From Xenopus tropicalis (taxonomy: Eukaryota > Chordata > Amphibia > Anura > Pipidae): 64,000 nucleotides of DNA. Within the stretch, counting starts at the first letter, position 1. Each line of letters begins with the position of its first letter. Shown here piece by piece: positions 56,401 to 64,000 of this stretch. The DNA lies in NCBI RefSeq assembly GCF_000004195.4, contig NC_030681.2, forward strand, positions 141,914,006 through 141,978,005. The letters run 5' to 3'. The notes below the pieces were generated by a model. It searched no databases and was not told the origin of the DNA. It worked only from the letters and a program-made list of their open reading frames with translations. A program made the translations under genes and the position numbers.

Positions 56401-57579
56401 TGCAGGTCAGTCTTTATCCAGTCTGGCCATGTATTGGGTCACCAAATCACGCCACCTTTATTAATTACAGATAAGGTGCATAGTGAAGCCTGGAGGCAAG
56501 GTGGTAAGAGGATTATATAGCAATAGCTACAATGTTCCTCTTATCTAGTAACCCATAACTCCCAGTCTGGGGATCAACATGGCCCCATTACTACATAACA
56601 TAAATGTTAATTAAAAAACCCCCATAAAATGTGCCCTCAGATCAAAAGAACTTTTGGTGCTACTTTACCTCCATGTAGTTCATTTCACACAGGATTTCAC
56701 GGGCATCCCATGCATAGGGGCAGGTAACCTGCTTCAGGTAACTTACAGACGCACTCTTATCCCAGGTCGGGAAAATATCGATTCTTAGTGTGATGGTGGA
56801 TTGGTCATCCTACAGAATGCAGAACACATGCTGAGCCCACCTAGACGCGAAAGCAAGCCCGGAGAAAGTAAACGGAGGCAACATACCAAAATCTGAGCGA
56901 AGCAACTCAGGAGAGAGGCCCTAAAGGTAATGTTTCCCCATAAGTCAGGTGATGTTCTATATCCGCACTGTATGGCCAACTGATCTCCAATAGCATAGGA
57001 GCTTCCATACTGGTCTACCAAGTAGAAAAAGAATGATATTCAAGAAGATTCTTGTTGGTTAAATCTTTTTTAAATTACATTTTATAAGGTATAATTTTAT
57101 TAGATCAGTTTTATTAAACAAGGGAAGCAATTTTTTTAAGAAATAAATCAAACAGCACTTATTTACTAGGGGTTATGAGCAGAGCAGAATGTTTGGATAA
57201 GTGTTGCTTATCATTGGTGTTTGACTGGTGAGTCTGGGCCCCAACAGAAAACTTAAGGTCACAGGCCCCTCTATTTGCCTGTGTAATCTTATGACTCTGT
57301 ACCCTCATTCTCTTCTTCATTTCCCTTTGTTTACATTCCTTCATTCTACCCCTACTCCTCCACCCAGCCTTCAATCCTTCTGTTCTCTCATATAGGAATG
57401 GGGAACATGGACAAGCACAGAGGTACTTACAGTCGGGAGAACAGAAGTGCCGATGGATGCCAATCTGCAAATCCCATACTTACCAATAGCTGTAAACGTT
57501 ACATTCTTATTGAGAACATATTCAGATGGCAAATCAAGTTGCAGAAGGGACCTCTTGCAGGTGGAAACAATGAAATCAG
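47379..57579 (-). CDS. zpax: ZP-domain egg-envelope glycoprotein, probable ZPAX (5' signal exon not found)
   Basis: Egg-coat ZP proteins are secreted by oocytes and polymerise through the ZP module. Minus-strand exons in order: 57484-57579, 56887-57014, 56669-56809, 56263-56346, 54799-54966, 54478-54574, 53478-53701, 52752-52814, 52386-52539, 52105-52313, 51918-52035, 51063-51268, 50318-50435, 50063-50232, 49917-49990, 49652-49779, 49352-49541, 48095-48233, 47621-47717, and tentatively 47379-47407. Phases agree at every junction (about 876 codons). The long N-terminal part is beta-rich with many N-glycosylation sequons (NVT, NIT, NAT, NLT, NGS, NST, NGT). The ZP domain follows: ZP-N ends ACLTTRKFTQTMMIYENDVY, ZP-C has DPLYFEVELLYSVDPQLELF, DNCWATASPD and IYFHCSVIIC, then RQRS, a convertase-like site lacking the P4 Arg. 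ZPAX is chosen over other ZP genes by its large repeated N-terminal region and by my recollection of its linkage to this region in other vertebrates. No stops or frameshifts occur in the exons, so it looks functional. Confidence 0.85.
47621..47717 (-). CDS. zpax: zpax exon s: end of ZP domain and cleavage region
   Basis: Acceptor CTCTCCCACAG, donor GTGAGT. Reads IYFHCSVIICNAVQLYSDPL then CTKSCIPARQRS, the last conserved cysteines and a basic site where ZP proteins are normally cut; phase 0 to 1. Confidence 0.9.
48095..48233 (-). CDS. zpax: zpax exon r: ZP-C
   Basis: Acceptor CCTCCCACAG, donor GTGACA. Reads CEFIETFQTIFHPVVADSRV then KYPSHLKRFEVKMFTFMNAG; phase 2 to 0. The RFEVKMFTF strand is typical of ZP domains. 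Confidence 0.9.
48234..49351 (-). other. zpax: zpax intron
   Basis: Largest 3' intron of the zpax model (1.1 kb), phase 2. AT-rich, with a C/T homopolymer run at 49002-49025. No repeat family identified. Confidence 0.75.
49352..49541 (-). CDS. zpax: zpax exon q: ZP-C core
   Basis: Acceptor ACCGCTACAG, donor GTAAGA. Reads DSSYSTFYGDSEYPVVKYLM, DPLYFEVELLYSVDPQLELF and DNCWATASPDKTSFPKWDVV, the hallmark ZP-C segment with CWAT; phase 1 to 2. Confidence 0.93.
49652..49779 (-). CDS. zpax: zpax exon p: start of ZP-C
   Basis: Acceptor TTCTAACAG, donor GTAAGA; intron to exon o is only 137 bases. Reads LHVACNYTTNETLILQYGFE to ELVLRLSK, matching the xLxVxCxY start of ZP-C. The same frame is open further upstream, but only this acceptor keeps phase with exon o. 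Confidence 0.82.
49917..49990 (-). CDS. zpax: zpax exon o: end of ZP-N
   Basis: Acceptor ATTTTTGTAG, donor GTAAGT. Reads FTQTMMIYENDVYYYRPGVT then EAAF and two bases of Lys. The IYEN motif closes ZP-N in this superfamily. Confidence 0.85.
50063..50232 (-). CDS. zpax: zpax exon n: ZP-N
   Basis: Acceptor TTTCTTTAAAG, donor GTAATG. Reads DCFANGTIAVTVLKLSTVPD to FVFPVNACLTTRK, the Cys spacing and LRDKSCRPV signature of a ZP-N domain; phase 1 to 0. Confidence 0.9.
50318..50435 (-). CDS. zpax: zpax exon m
   Basis: Acceptor GGTTTTATAG, donor GTAAAT. Reads DTSNSGMIVTLPLTLVDSSN to SVSCSYPTEKLI; phase 0 to 1. Confidence 0.83.
51063..51268 (-). CDS. zpax: zpax exon l
   Basis: Acceptor GTTTAATAG, donor GTAAGG. 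Reads LPEPSGYCDQNALNVIVKRG to NRYSDSVMYE, with NST; phase 1 to 0. This precedes the ZP-N half. Confidence 0.88.
51918..52035 (-). CDS. zpax: zpax exon k
   Basis: Acceptor ATATGTTTCAG, donor GTAAGG. Reads YIGETTRAYVLIVTFGFKII to TTTIVSMVQDA, with NET; phase 0 to 1. Confidence 0.83.
52105..52313 (-). CDS. zpax: zpax exon j
   Basis: Acceptor TTCTTGTAG, donor GTAATG. Reads TIPTTKTFNVTIGPFLPDVQ to SDKNVKIE, with NVT, NLT and NGS sequons; phase 1 to 0. Confidence 0.88.
52386..52539 (-). CDS. zpax: zpax exon i
   Basis: Acceptor CCATTTTCAG. Reads SHVSNGNYGITYSINVFLEH to FDAQPPLIIN. The donor must be G|GTTTGT to keep phase with exon j, although a better-looking GTAAGA lies five bases further on. Confidence 0.8.
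52752..52814 (-). CDS. zpax: zpax exon h (63 nt)
   Basis: Acceptor TTGTCCATAG, donor GTGCTT (weak). Reads GSWAVNATGIYIQLVNNFTI plus K, with NAT and NFT sequons; phase 0 to 0. Supported by phase and glycoprotein-like sequence. Confidence 0.65.
53478..53701 (-). CDS. zpax: zpax exon g
   Basis: Acceptor TTCCCTGCAG, donor GTGAGA. Reads DVKFTKQLITWSVPKVILPL to VPVGAQGGYYK; 74 codons, phase 1 to 0. Confidence 0.87.
53818..54150 (+). repeat. Decayed AAAGGGGTAGTTCACC-family copy in zpax intron
   Basis: Keeps TTTTTCAGCAGCTTCCCAGT, CCCCATCTGAAAGCTG and TTATAACATGCTAAACGTTA in the same order as 29589-30583, lacking clear ends. Confidence 0.55.
54478..54574 (-). CDS. zpax: zpax exon f
   Basis: Acceptor CCCCCTAAG, donor GTAAGT. 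Reads IGGVNFSSVRSTILYKQRWL to AAVACPV, with NFS; phase 0 to 1. Confidence 0.82.
54799..54966 (-). CDS. zpax: zpax exon e
   Basis: Acceptor TACATTTCAG, donor GTAAGA. Reads AVAGLVSIWQVVFHLPSTRK to TAETQLLN, with NIT; 56 codons, phase 0 to 0. Confidence 0.85.
55340..55640. repeat. GC-rich repeat fragment in zpax intron
   Basis: GGTAGGACTGGGCTGCC and CCCCAGTCCGACCCT are near-inverted ends (55344 and 55598-55612) around GC-rich sequence. Unlike the surrounding AT-rich intron, so probably an insertion. Confidence 0.45.
56263..56346 (-). CDS. zpax: zpax exon d
   Basis: Acceptor CTCTTTAG, donor GTATAC. Reads VSVRRKIPMIAESALQDEPE then DWVAAFPE; 28 codons, phase 0 to 0. Confidence 0.8.
56669..56809 (-). 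CDS. zpax: zpax exon c
   Basis: Acceptor TTCTGTAG, donor GTAAAG. Reads DDQSTITLRIDIFPTWDKSA to EILCEMNYME; 47 codons, phase 0 to 0. Confidence 0.85.
56887..57014 (-). CDS. zpax: zpax exon b
   Basis: Acceptor TTGGTAG, donor GTATGT. Reads QYGSSYAIGDQLAIQCGYRT to LLSCFAQIL, with an NIT sequon; phase 1 to 0. Confidence 0.85.
57484..57579 (-). CDS. zpax: zpax exon a (first one found)
   Basis: Acceptor CTTTCCCAG, donor GTAAGT. Reads DFIVSTCKRSLLQLDLPSEY then VLNKNVTFTAI; phase 1 at both ends. It needs an upstream exon for the signal peptide. Confidence 0.85.
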
Positions 57580-57775
57580 CTGGGAAAGACAAGTGTGGAA
57601 TTGAAAAACAAAAATGTATATTCTTAATTAACATCAAACAGGCTTACTGGTTTGGTAGTGATCCTTTCTGTGCAATTTTAACCTTCGTTAAGTGTGCACA
57701 TTATAATAATAATAAAATATATATATATATATTTATTAAGTAGCTTGCTTGCTGAAAAACCAACCAGTGCTGCTA

Positions 57776-58103
57776 CAGGTATCGGACCCCTTATCCGGAA
57801 ACCCATTATCCAGAAAGCTCCGAATTACGGAAAGCCTGTCTCCCATAGACTCCATTATAATCAAATAATTAGGATTTTTAAAATTGATTTCCTTTTTCTC
57901 TGTAATAATAAAACAGGACCTTGTATTTGATCCCATCTAAGATATAATTAATCCTTATTGGATGCAAAACAATCCTACTGGATTTAATTAATGTTTTATT
58001 GATTTTTTAGTAGACTTAAGGTATGAAGATCCAAATTACGGAAAGACCCCTTATCCGGAATACCCTTGGTCCTGAGCATTCTGGATAACGGGTCCTATAC
58101 CTG
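57776..58103. mobile_element. TA-flanked MITE, single-unit copy
   Basis: Ends CAGGTATCGGACCCCTTATC and ACGGGTCCTATACCTG, with TA at 57774-57775 and 58104-58105. Holds one unexpanded interior unit, like 29991-30318; the parental form of arrays A-E. Confidence 0.85.
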
Positions 58104-58105
58104 TA

Positions 58106-58630
58106 TCTGTTTTTACATCAGAATTCATATTCTATGTCCATTCAGACACTATGGGACATAGCTTACTACACAGAAAATTATTATATATGTAAATATCAAC
58201 ACAGGAGTGTTCTCAGGGGAACTTATTTATGGCCCCTAGGGGACTGTTATTAAAGTCTATGGAGAGTCCTTCTGCCAAAGGGGTCATCTAATCCTGTGTA
58301 ACATTATATTGCCATAGTCACCCCTCTCATGTTCCTATAAAACTACAGGTTGCTACCCTTCTCAGCAAACTGCCCATTTTTCATTTTATTTGGTTTTGAG
58401 GCTTGAAAGATTTTTAACTGCTGTTTAGTTGATAAAGGCACTTTCCTTAGCAACCAGGCAGCAATTTGTATACTTAGGTTTTATATTTATATTTAGTTTT
58501 TATATTTATTTTCATATACTGGAGTAGCCATGATTGCCCATCAAAAGACCCTAAAACAATGACCTCTAGTGCCAAACCCCAATGAGACAAGGGATGACTT
58601 TAGGTTAGGACAAATAGGGAATGTATCTTT
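58106..58630. other. Upstream flank of zpax exon a, no gene seen
   Basis: AT-rich unique sequence without an identifiable signal-peptide exon. Confidence 0.4.
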
Positions 58631-59022
58631 AAAGGGGTTGTTCACCATTGAGTTAACTTTTATTGTGATGTAGAGAGTAATATTCTGAGACAATTTGCAA
58701 TTGGTCTTTATTTTTTTATTTTTGTTCAGCAACTCCCCAGTTTGGAATTTCAGCAGCTATCTGGTTGTTGGGGTCCACAATACCTTGGCAACCAGAGAGT
58801 AGTTTGAATAAAAGAGCAAATATGAATAGTAGGGCCTAAATAGTTAATAAAAAGTAGTAATACCAATACAATTGTAGCAGAGATTGGTAGTTTTATGGCT
58901 ACTGGGGTCAGTTACCCTCATTTAAAAGCTGGAGTTAGAAGGAGGCAAATATTTTAAAAACTATAAAAATATTGTATACCAATTGAAAAGTTGATTAGAC
59001 TTGGCCATTATAACATACCTGC
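58631..59022 (+). mobile_element. AAAGGGGTAGTTCACC-family element
   Basis: Starts TTTAAAGGGGTTGTTCACCA; interior GAGACAATTTGCAATTGGTC and ACCTTGGCAACCAGAGAGTA; ends near GGCCATTATAACATACC. Confidence 0.65.
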
Positions 59023-59754
59023 CTCTGACAGACAGAGGCACAAAGGGCATTATACACTCATATTTATTAAAGTAAGCCAATATCACCAGTGATGTTGCAC
59101 ATAGCAACCAATCAGCAATTAGATTTAAACAGTGTATTGTGCCACCTGGGCAATAACACATAGAAAGAAATCAGTAACAGGCAGAACAGTGAAGTCAAAC
59201 CTTTTATTGGTTGCAAAGTGCAAATTTTCCCAGTGTTGGTAAACGAATCCTGTAACCTCTATTTCAGCCCAATAGCTGCCATCCCGGACTAGTACCAGTA
59301 GAACATGGGTTACATTGTACTCTCACCCAGAATGGGCCTTCACTAAGTGGAAGAGGAAGATAAGGGTGTTGTGCAACTACACCTCTCTTGCTGCTATGCA
59401 GAAAAATAAAAACAGAGGGGGCCAAAGGTTCTTGCAAACAACAAAACAACAAGTGTTTATGAACCCCCACAGGGTTTACTCACAATACAGCTGCTCAGGG
59501 GCCAGTGGTACAGGCAACACCACATACAGAGTGTAATACAGACTGACACTCCCCTGAGTACAGACTGGCAGGAATCTCACTTCCCCTCTGCCCCACCCCA
59601 TAGTGGATCCTTCAGGGAATTCTCTATCCTGATTCCCTAGTCACTGGGATCCCTACACTACGGGCAATATGGCCTTGGGGGGATACCTCAGAACTGCAGC
59701 TCAGCCCTAACTGCCTTACACCCCTAGAGAGGGTACTATTATGGGAGCTACTAT

Positions 59755-60052
59755 CTAATGCCTCATTCACGGGGCCCTGTTCCCCAACTTTAACTGGGCC
59801 TGGGCCCATGCTCACAGCAACACCCACCCACCCTGTTTCTGAAGTGGAAGCAAACAGGAAGGTGCCACGCCTTTCCCAGCACTATACCAAAGTGAGGCAG
59901 GAAGTGGTCACCATACCGGCTAGCCAATAGCACACATACGTTAATGAACCTACTTAGATATATTCCCTTCCGCCCAGCAAATAAGGGAACTGAACCTGTA
60001 GGGATTTAAAGCCATAGGAACTATTTAACCCTATTGGTCCCTACAATCAAAT
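59755..60052. repeat. Dispersed repeat shared with 19480-19775
   Basis: TTCACGGGGCCCTGTTCCCC and AGGCAGGAAGTGGTCACC correspond to blocks in the msgn1 upstream region. Solo LTR or other retroposon is possible; ends are not defined. Confidence 0.5.
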
Positions 60053-61435
60053 TGATGTTTATCCTGCAGCTGTTGTGAAACTCCCACAAACAATTGAAGG
60101 CCACCGACTCTCTATACGGTCTAAAATAGAGCAACTGTCCCCTCAGCAGTCAAAGACTGTTCTGATTTAGTGTTGTAGTGGCCTGTTCTGATCATAGCGA
60201 TCTATGGAGAATGCCTAAGCAGCATAACAGCTTGTAGCCATATGGCTATTGTATGCAAGCAGTAAGCTATGCACTATGTCTGCGTCAGAGTAAATTGAAA
60301 ACAAGCCACTGATAACCAGAATGCATTTTCTCTTTAAAAGCCTTGCCACAGGAATGAGTATAGAAGACTACTTTTCAGGTTTCCGGTTAGCAGTGTGGCA
60401 TGTCCCATAGGAAACAATGGAACCTATTTCTGCTGCAGTAGCTAGCTGGCTGGACATGCTACATAAATAAGTTCTTTGTTTTCTGTGCAACACTTTTCTT
60501 CTATCGGAGAGTTATGTAGCATGGCACTTAGCCCAAACTTGTAAAGAACAAACGCAAGCAAACTTGGACTGGATCATAATTAAACTGGCAACCTGCAGAC
60601 ATATTGGAACATACCACTGCCGGGTCTTTGCTGTCCCATAATGGAAGAGACTAATATTCCTACAAGCGAGAATAGTCTGAAAAATAAATACAAAACACAC
60701 AGAAAAAAAAGTTCAGCTTTTCTACAGAAGGATCCAATAGATTTATTTTTTGGGTTTACATGCCCTTTAAAAGTCCCCAAATCAAAGACAGTAGAGTTCT
60801 AAACAATGTTACAATATTCACGTGTTTACAATTTTAAAGTTATTTACAAGTGTAATTACTATGTAAAGCAACCTCTCCATTTAATTTTGGGGTTTATATC
60901 CCCTTTAAACTCTACCACAGGATTAAGTTTTTACATATTTTTATAAACCGTATAAAACTGCAGATCCCCTACCCAATGGAAAGCTTCATCTCCCCAGCCA
61001 GGGTGCTGGAACCAAACACCAAAAAATGCTCCTCCTTTACTTCCACCAAGAAAGCCCTCTGTTCCGACTTCCCAGCCTTCAGCACAAATTAGACCTCATC
61101 CTTCACAGCTGTCTCGTTGCCTTCAGCTAATAAGCAGAGGTGACATCACTGCCCCAAACCCATTGTATAGATCTTTTATAAACTCCTGGAACCCCTGCCT
61201 GATTGGCTTAGGTGCCTTTAACCCTTTACTATTTTTTGTACATCCACTTGGCTTTATTACTTCTTCCCAAGGCTGATGTTTCTGATAAAAAAAGTGGAAA
61301 GATCGGGACAATTTTGTGCCGTTATGAAGAAAAGATTGTTTTCTAAGTATATCCAGGAGGACAAGATCTCTTACATAATCAGTTCAGTAGCCTTGGTGTC
61401 AAATCAAAAACCTGGATGGCGCTCAGGTTTTATAT
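60053..61435. other. No confirmed gene; possible small upstream zpax exon and a TTAAAGGG-type repeat
   Basis: 60735-60907 has a GGGTTTACATGCCCTTTAA block and a GGGGTTTATATCCCCTTTAA block, pieces of a MITE-like repeat. 60615-60659 on the minus strand is a splice-bordered candidate exon (see findings). Confidence 0.4.
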
Positions 61436-61624
61436 CTTTATTTATAAAGTGCTACTTATGTACGCAGCGCTGTACAGTAAAATACATTAATACAAACAGG
61501 GGGTTATTAAGATAATAATAGATAAATACAAAGTATAACAATAAATACAAGATACAGTTGCAATAAGTCAAGAGTCAAAGACACAAGAGGATGGAGGTCC
61601 CTGCCCTGTAGAGCTTACAATCTA
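61436..61624 (-). repeat. L2-like 3' tail, inverted
   Basis: Reverse complement of the module at 12391: TTTATTTATAAAGTGCTACT through GTAGAGCTTACAATCTA. Confidence 0.65.
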
Positions 61625-62036
61625 TATTTTATATTGCCTTTATTCCCCCATTAAAGCAATAAATTCATATATCTTTATTTATGCAGGTTTTGCTTTTTCC
61701 TCAGCCTCTCTGGGTAACATAAGGTTACAGCAACGATCCTTAAGGGAGGCATACATATATGTATATATATATATATTTATATATACCAAATGCATGGCAG
61801 TGTAGCTTTCAACAGCCCCATGGCTATTACTTAGATGTCTCAATATAGGTGGGTAATGACTAAAGCTAGAGAGCTAGTGATCCAGTCCTGCATTTTGGTT
61901 AAACCTAATTCCTCTTCACTCCAAATGGTAAAGTAAAATAAGGTCTTAAAAATACCCAAAGTGGATCATTATCACCCTAATACCACGGGACTGAATGGTT
62001 ATCTGTGATAAGGTTCATGCAGAATGAACACCGTAA

Positions 62037-62235
62037 GGGTGAAGACACACAGAGCTACAAGTAGCAGCTACTTGTTATGACTGCAAAAATAGACAATGCT
62101 GATCATTTACTGATAATTGTCTCTACGTGTGTATTAGCGGAGGCAATTCTCAGTATTGTCTATGGCAGGGGATTTTGTGGTGTTTAGTAACCGTGACAAG
62201 AAGCTGCTACTAAGTAGCTACGTGTGTCTTCACCC
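62037..62235. mobile_element. Intact copy of the GGGTGAAGACACAC MITE
   Basis: Ends GGGTGAAGACACACAGAGCT and AGCTACGTGTGTCTTCACCC, with TAA at 62034-62036 and 62236-62238. 199 bp, lacking the palindrome that splits the copy at 981-1612. Confidence 0.85.
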
Positions 62236-62238
62236 TAA

Positions 62239-63581
62239 TGCCTGGTTGTGAATGGAACAATTGTATTTTTTACTGACCAAACTACATGTGTCGAGAACTA
62301 CATGTGTTTCCTGCTACACTCCAAATACACACAGGCAGGTTAATTGGCTCCTGATAAAATTGCCCCTAGTGTGTGTGAATGGAATAGGCGCCTTAGATTG
62401 TAAGCTCTACTGGGACAGGGACTGGTGTGAATGATGTATAATCTCTGTACAGAGCTGCATAAAGGTTTGATTTGTTAGTTGACCCAGACCATACTGTGTG
62501 AATAGGCTGCCTCAGCTCTCGCCAGATCTCACCAAATTTGAATTTCAGATCTGCTCAATAGATATTTGTCTGATATTTTTGGACAGATATTGGTCGGGCA
62601 GGTAGTTGTGACAGCCTTAAATGCAAATCAATAAGCTCTCAGTCTCAGGGGGCTAAGTTAGCAGATTTTTTTACACCTATCTCTGGCCACCTTGTGGCTA
62701 ATGACTAACAAGTACAAGTACAAGGCTTATAGGTTTTTTTGAGACGGTGGAGAAGCACCATAAACTGTTCCTTATGCCCCCATTACACAGTAATGTGAAC
62801 CTCCTGTAGAGCTAAGAATAACTTCTGCCCTTGGGCACAAAGCCCTGGGTGCCTTCAGCCTGATAGTTACAGTAATGTAATTGCTTATTGTGCATTATAG
62901 GGCTTGTTTGCCAATATATTTTTATGCTTGGATTAAGCATTATTTCCCAGAATCCCAGCATTATTGCAGACAGTCGCCTATACAGCTATACAGCTTCCAT
63001 AGTAATAATAGGCAAAAACGTGTTTGTATGCTAGAAACATTACTAATGAGATCTGTATTCACAATCAGTGATACCAAGGGGACCCCATTGCACCCTGGCC
63101 GTGTCGCCTTTCATGGATAACTGCACCTCTCGCCGCAGGCAGTGCCAAGAGATGATTTATATTGGCGTGAATATATGAAGTGCGAAACCAGTTGGAATAT
63201 GATTGGAGTTTCCTAGAGAGCCGCAATCCAATTTGTTCCGTGCCATTAAATGTACGATTTGCTACAATGGCTGATTCTGAATGGGTCGCCTCTCGCCTGC
63301 CCCCAAACCAGCCCTTCAATTTAAAAGATACATTTAAAGATCTGGATAAACAGTTCTTAACTAATGAAATGGCATTTTAAGCACACAAATTCTGGTGCCT
63401 CAGTACAATGAAGCTACAGCAGCTACAGGGCAATGCCTGGCATCTACTCCCAGCCCTGGGAGATACCACTGCATTATTGACTATTGGCTCTCCCATGTTG
63501 ACTCGTTTTCATTCTTTTGTTGGGGCTGCCTTACTGCATATTACTTACATAGACATGAGGTCTCTCAAACCCAAGAGTAAT
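62239..63581. other. No gene seen; complex block at the right
   Basis: 62394-62460 is a short L2-like tail piece. 63050-63390 is high-complexity, repeat-free sequence with overlapping short open frames on both strands but no domain; candidate conserved non-coding DNA. Confidence 0.4.
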
Positions 63582-64000
63582 TTTTTTTTTTTTTTTTAAA
63601 GTTTTTATTTATGCATTTTTCAGATTAACATAAAAGTAAAACAGCAAAAAGGGAGAGAGAGAGTAGAGAAGTTAGGGGGGGAGAGGGGGGGGGGAGGAAG
63701 GGGAGAAGAGGCAGGCTGTAGAGCTGGGGAGATGGGGACCAGTTTATTTCCGTTGTTATGGTATGTTATCCGCGGTGTTTCCTGGGGTTTCGTGGAAGGC
63801 AATCCAGGGGCCCCATATTGCATCAAATTTTTTAGGACAACCCCGTGCAAGGTAGGTCAGTTTCTGGTTAGTTACAGTGTTGTTGACTAGAGTTCTCCAG
63901 AATGGGAGGGTTGGGGGGGCTAAGCATTTCCATTGCAGTAGAATGGCCTTTTTGGCATAATAGAGGAGCTGGAGATAGCAGAGTCTAGAATGATGTGAAA
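63582..64000 (-). mobile_element. Retroposon 3' end with poly(A), running off the window
   Basis: On the minus strand the sequence ends GCATAAATAAAAACTTTAAA followed by a long A run (T-run at 63582-63597 on the plus strand), a poly(A) signal plus tail in genomic DNA. A GA/GGGG-rich low-complexity patch is at 63650-63710. A LINE or processed transcript is likely; the body lies to the right. Confidence 0.55.

Noticed and set aside
60580..60780. Minus-strand open frame with a hydrophobic run as zpax signal peptide
   Set aside because: The hydrophobic run is far from its Met and is separated from the candidate exon by an in-frame acceptor; no phase-consistent signal exon could be built.

Overview
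This is vertebrate nuclear DNA from a Xenopus-type frog; Xenopus tropicalis is my best guess, but the sequence alone does not exclude another Xenopus. Genes are split by long introns with GT-AG borders. The intergenic DNA is full of short inverted-repeat DNA transposons (MITEs), hAT-like elements and minisatellites of the kind that fill frog genomes. The gene order gen1 - msgn1 matches human 2p24.2, where GEN1 and MSGN1 are neighbours.

Three protein genes are supported. (1) gen1, plus strand, 1-5741. The window holds nine consecutive exons covering the helix-hairpin-helix end of the nuclease core, the Cys/His-rich segment, the chromodomain and the long disordered tail. All nine join in one frame to 709 residues plus stop; the N-terminal nuclease exons lie off the left edge. 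(2) msgn1 (mesogenin 1), plus strand, a single coding exon at 20649-21167 for a 172-residue bHLH factor of presomitic mesoderm. It has a TATA box, T-box-like and TCF-like sites just upstream, and a poly(A) signal. (3) A minus-strand zona pellucida (ZP) domain gene, 57579 down to about 47379, best matched to the egg-envelope protein ZPAX. I could build 20 phase-compatible exons (about 876 codons), ending in a complete ZP domain. The signal-peptide exon was not found.

Layout. 1-6570: gen1 3' half and 3'UTR, with a nested pair of MITEs in an intron. 6571-20400: intergenic, with a hAT-like MITE pair, a ~54-bp array, an inverted pair of 113-bp-unit arrays and a 34-bp minisatellite. 20400-21512: msgn1. 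21630-46600: intergenic, with (ATCT)n, a 36-bp minisatellite of 34 units, 113-bp arrays riding on TA-flanked MITEs, several perfect or near-perfect foldbacks, and a few repeat-free complex blocks that may be conserved regulatory DNA. 46600-57600: zpax. 57600-64000: more MITEs, L2-like tails and the poly(A) end of a retroposon.

The three genes do not form one pathway: DNA repair/recombination, paraxial mesoderm specification and egg coat. They are adjacent through ancestral synteny. No RNA gene, CRISPR array or coherent undescribed multi-gene system was seen. The most unusual material is repeat biology, above all the 36-bp array that on the minus strand repeats a perfect 5' splice-site 9-mer 23 times, and the tandem arrays amplified inside a MITE family.
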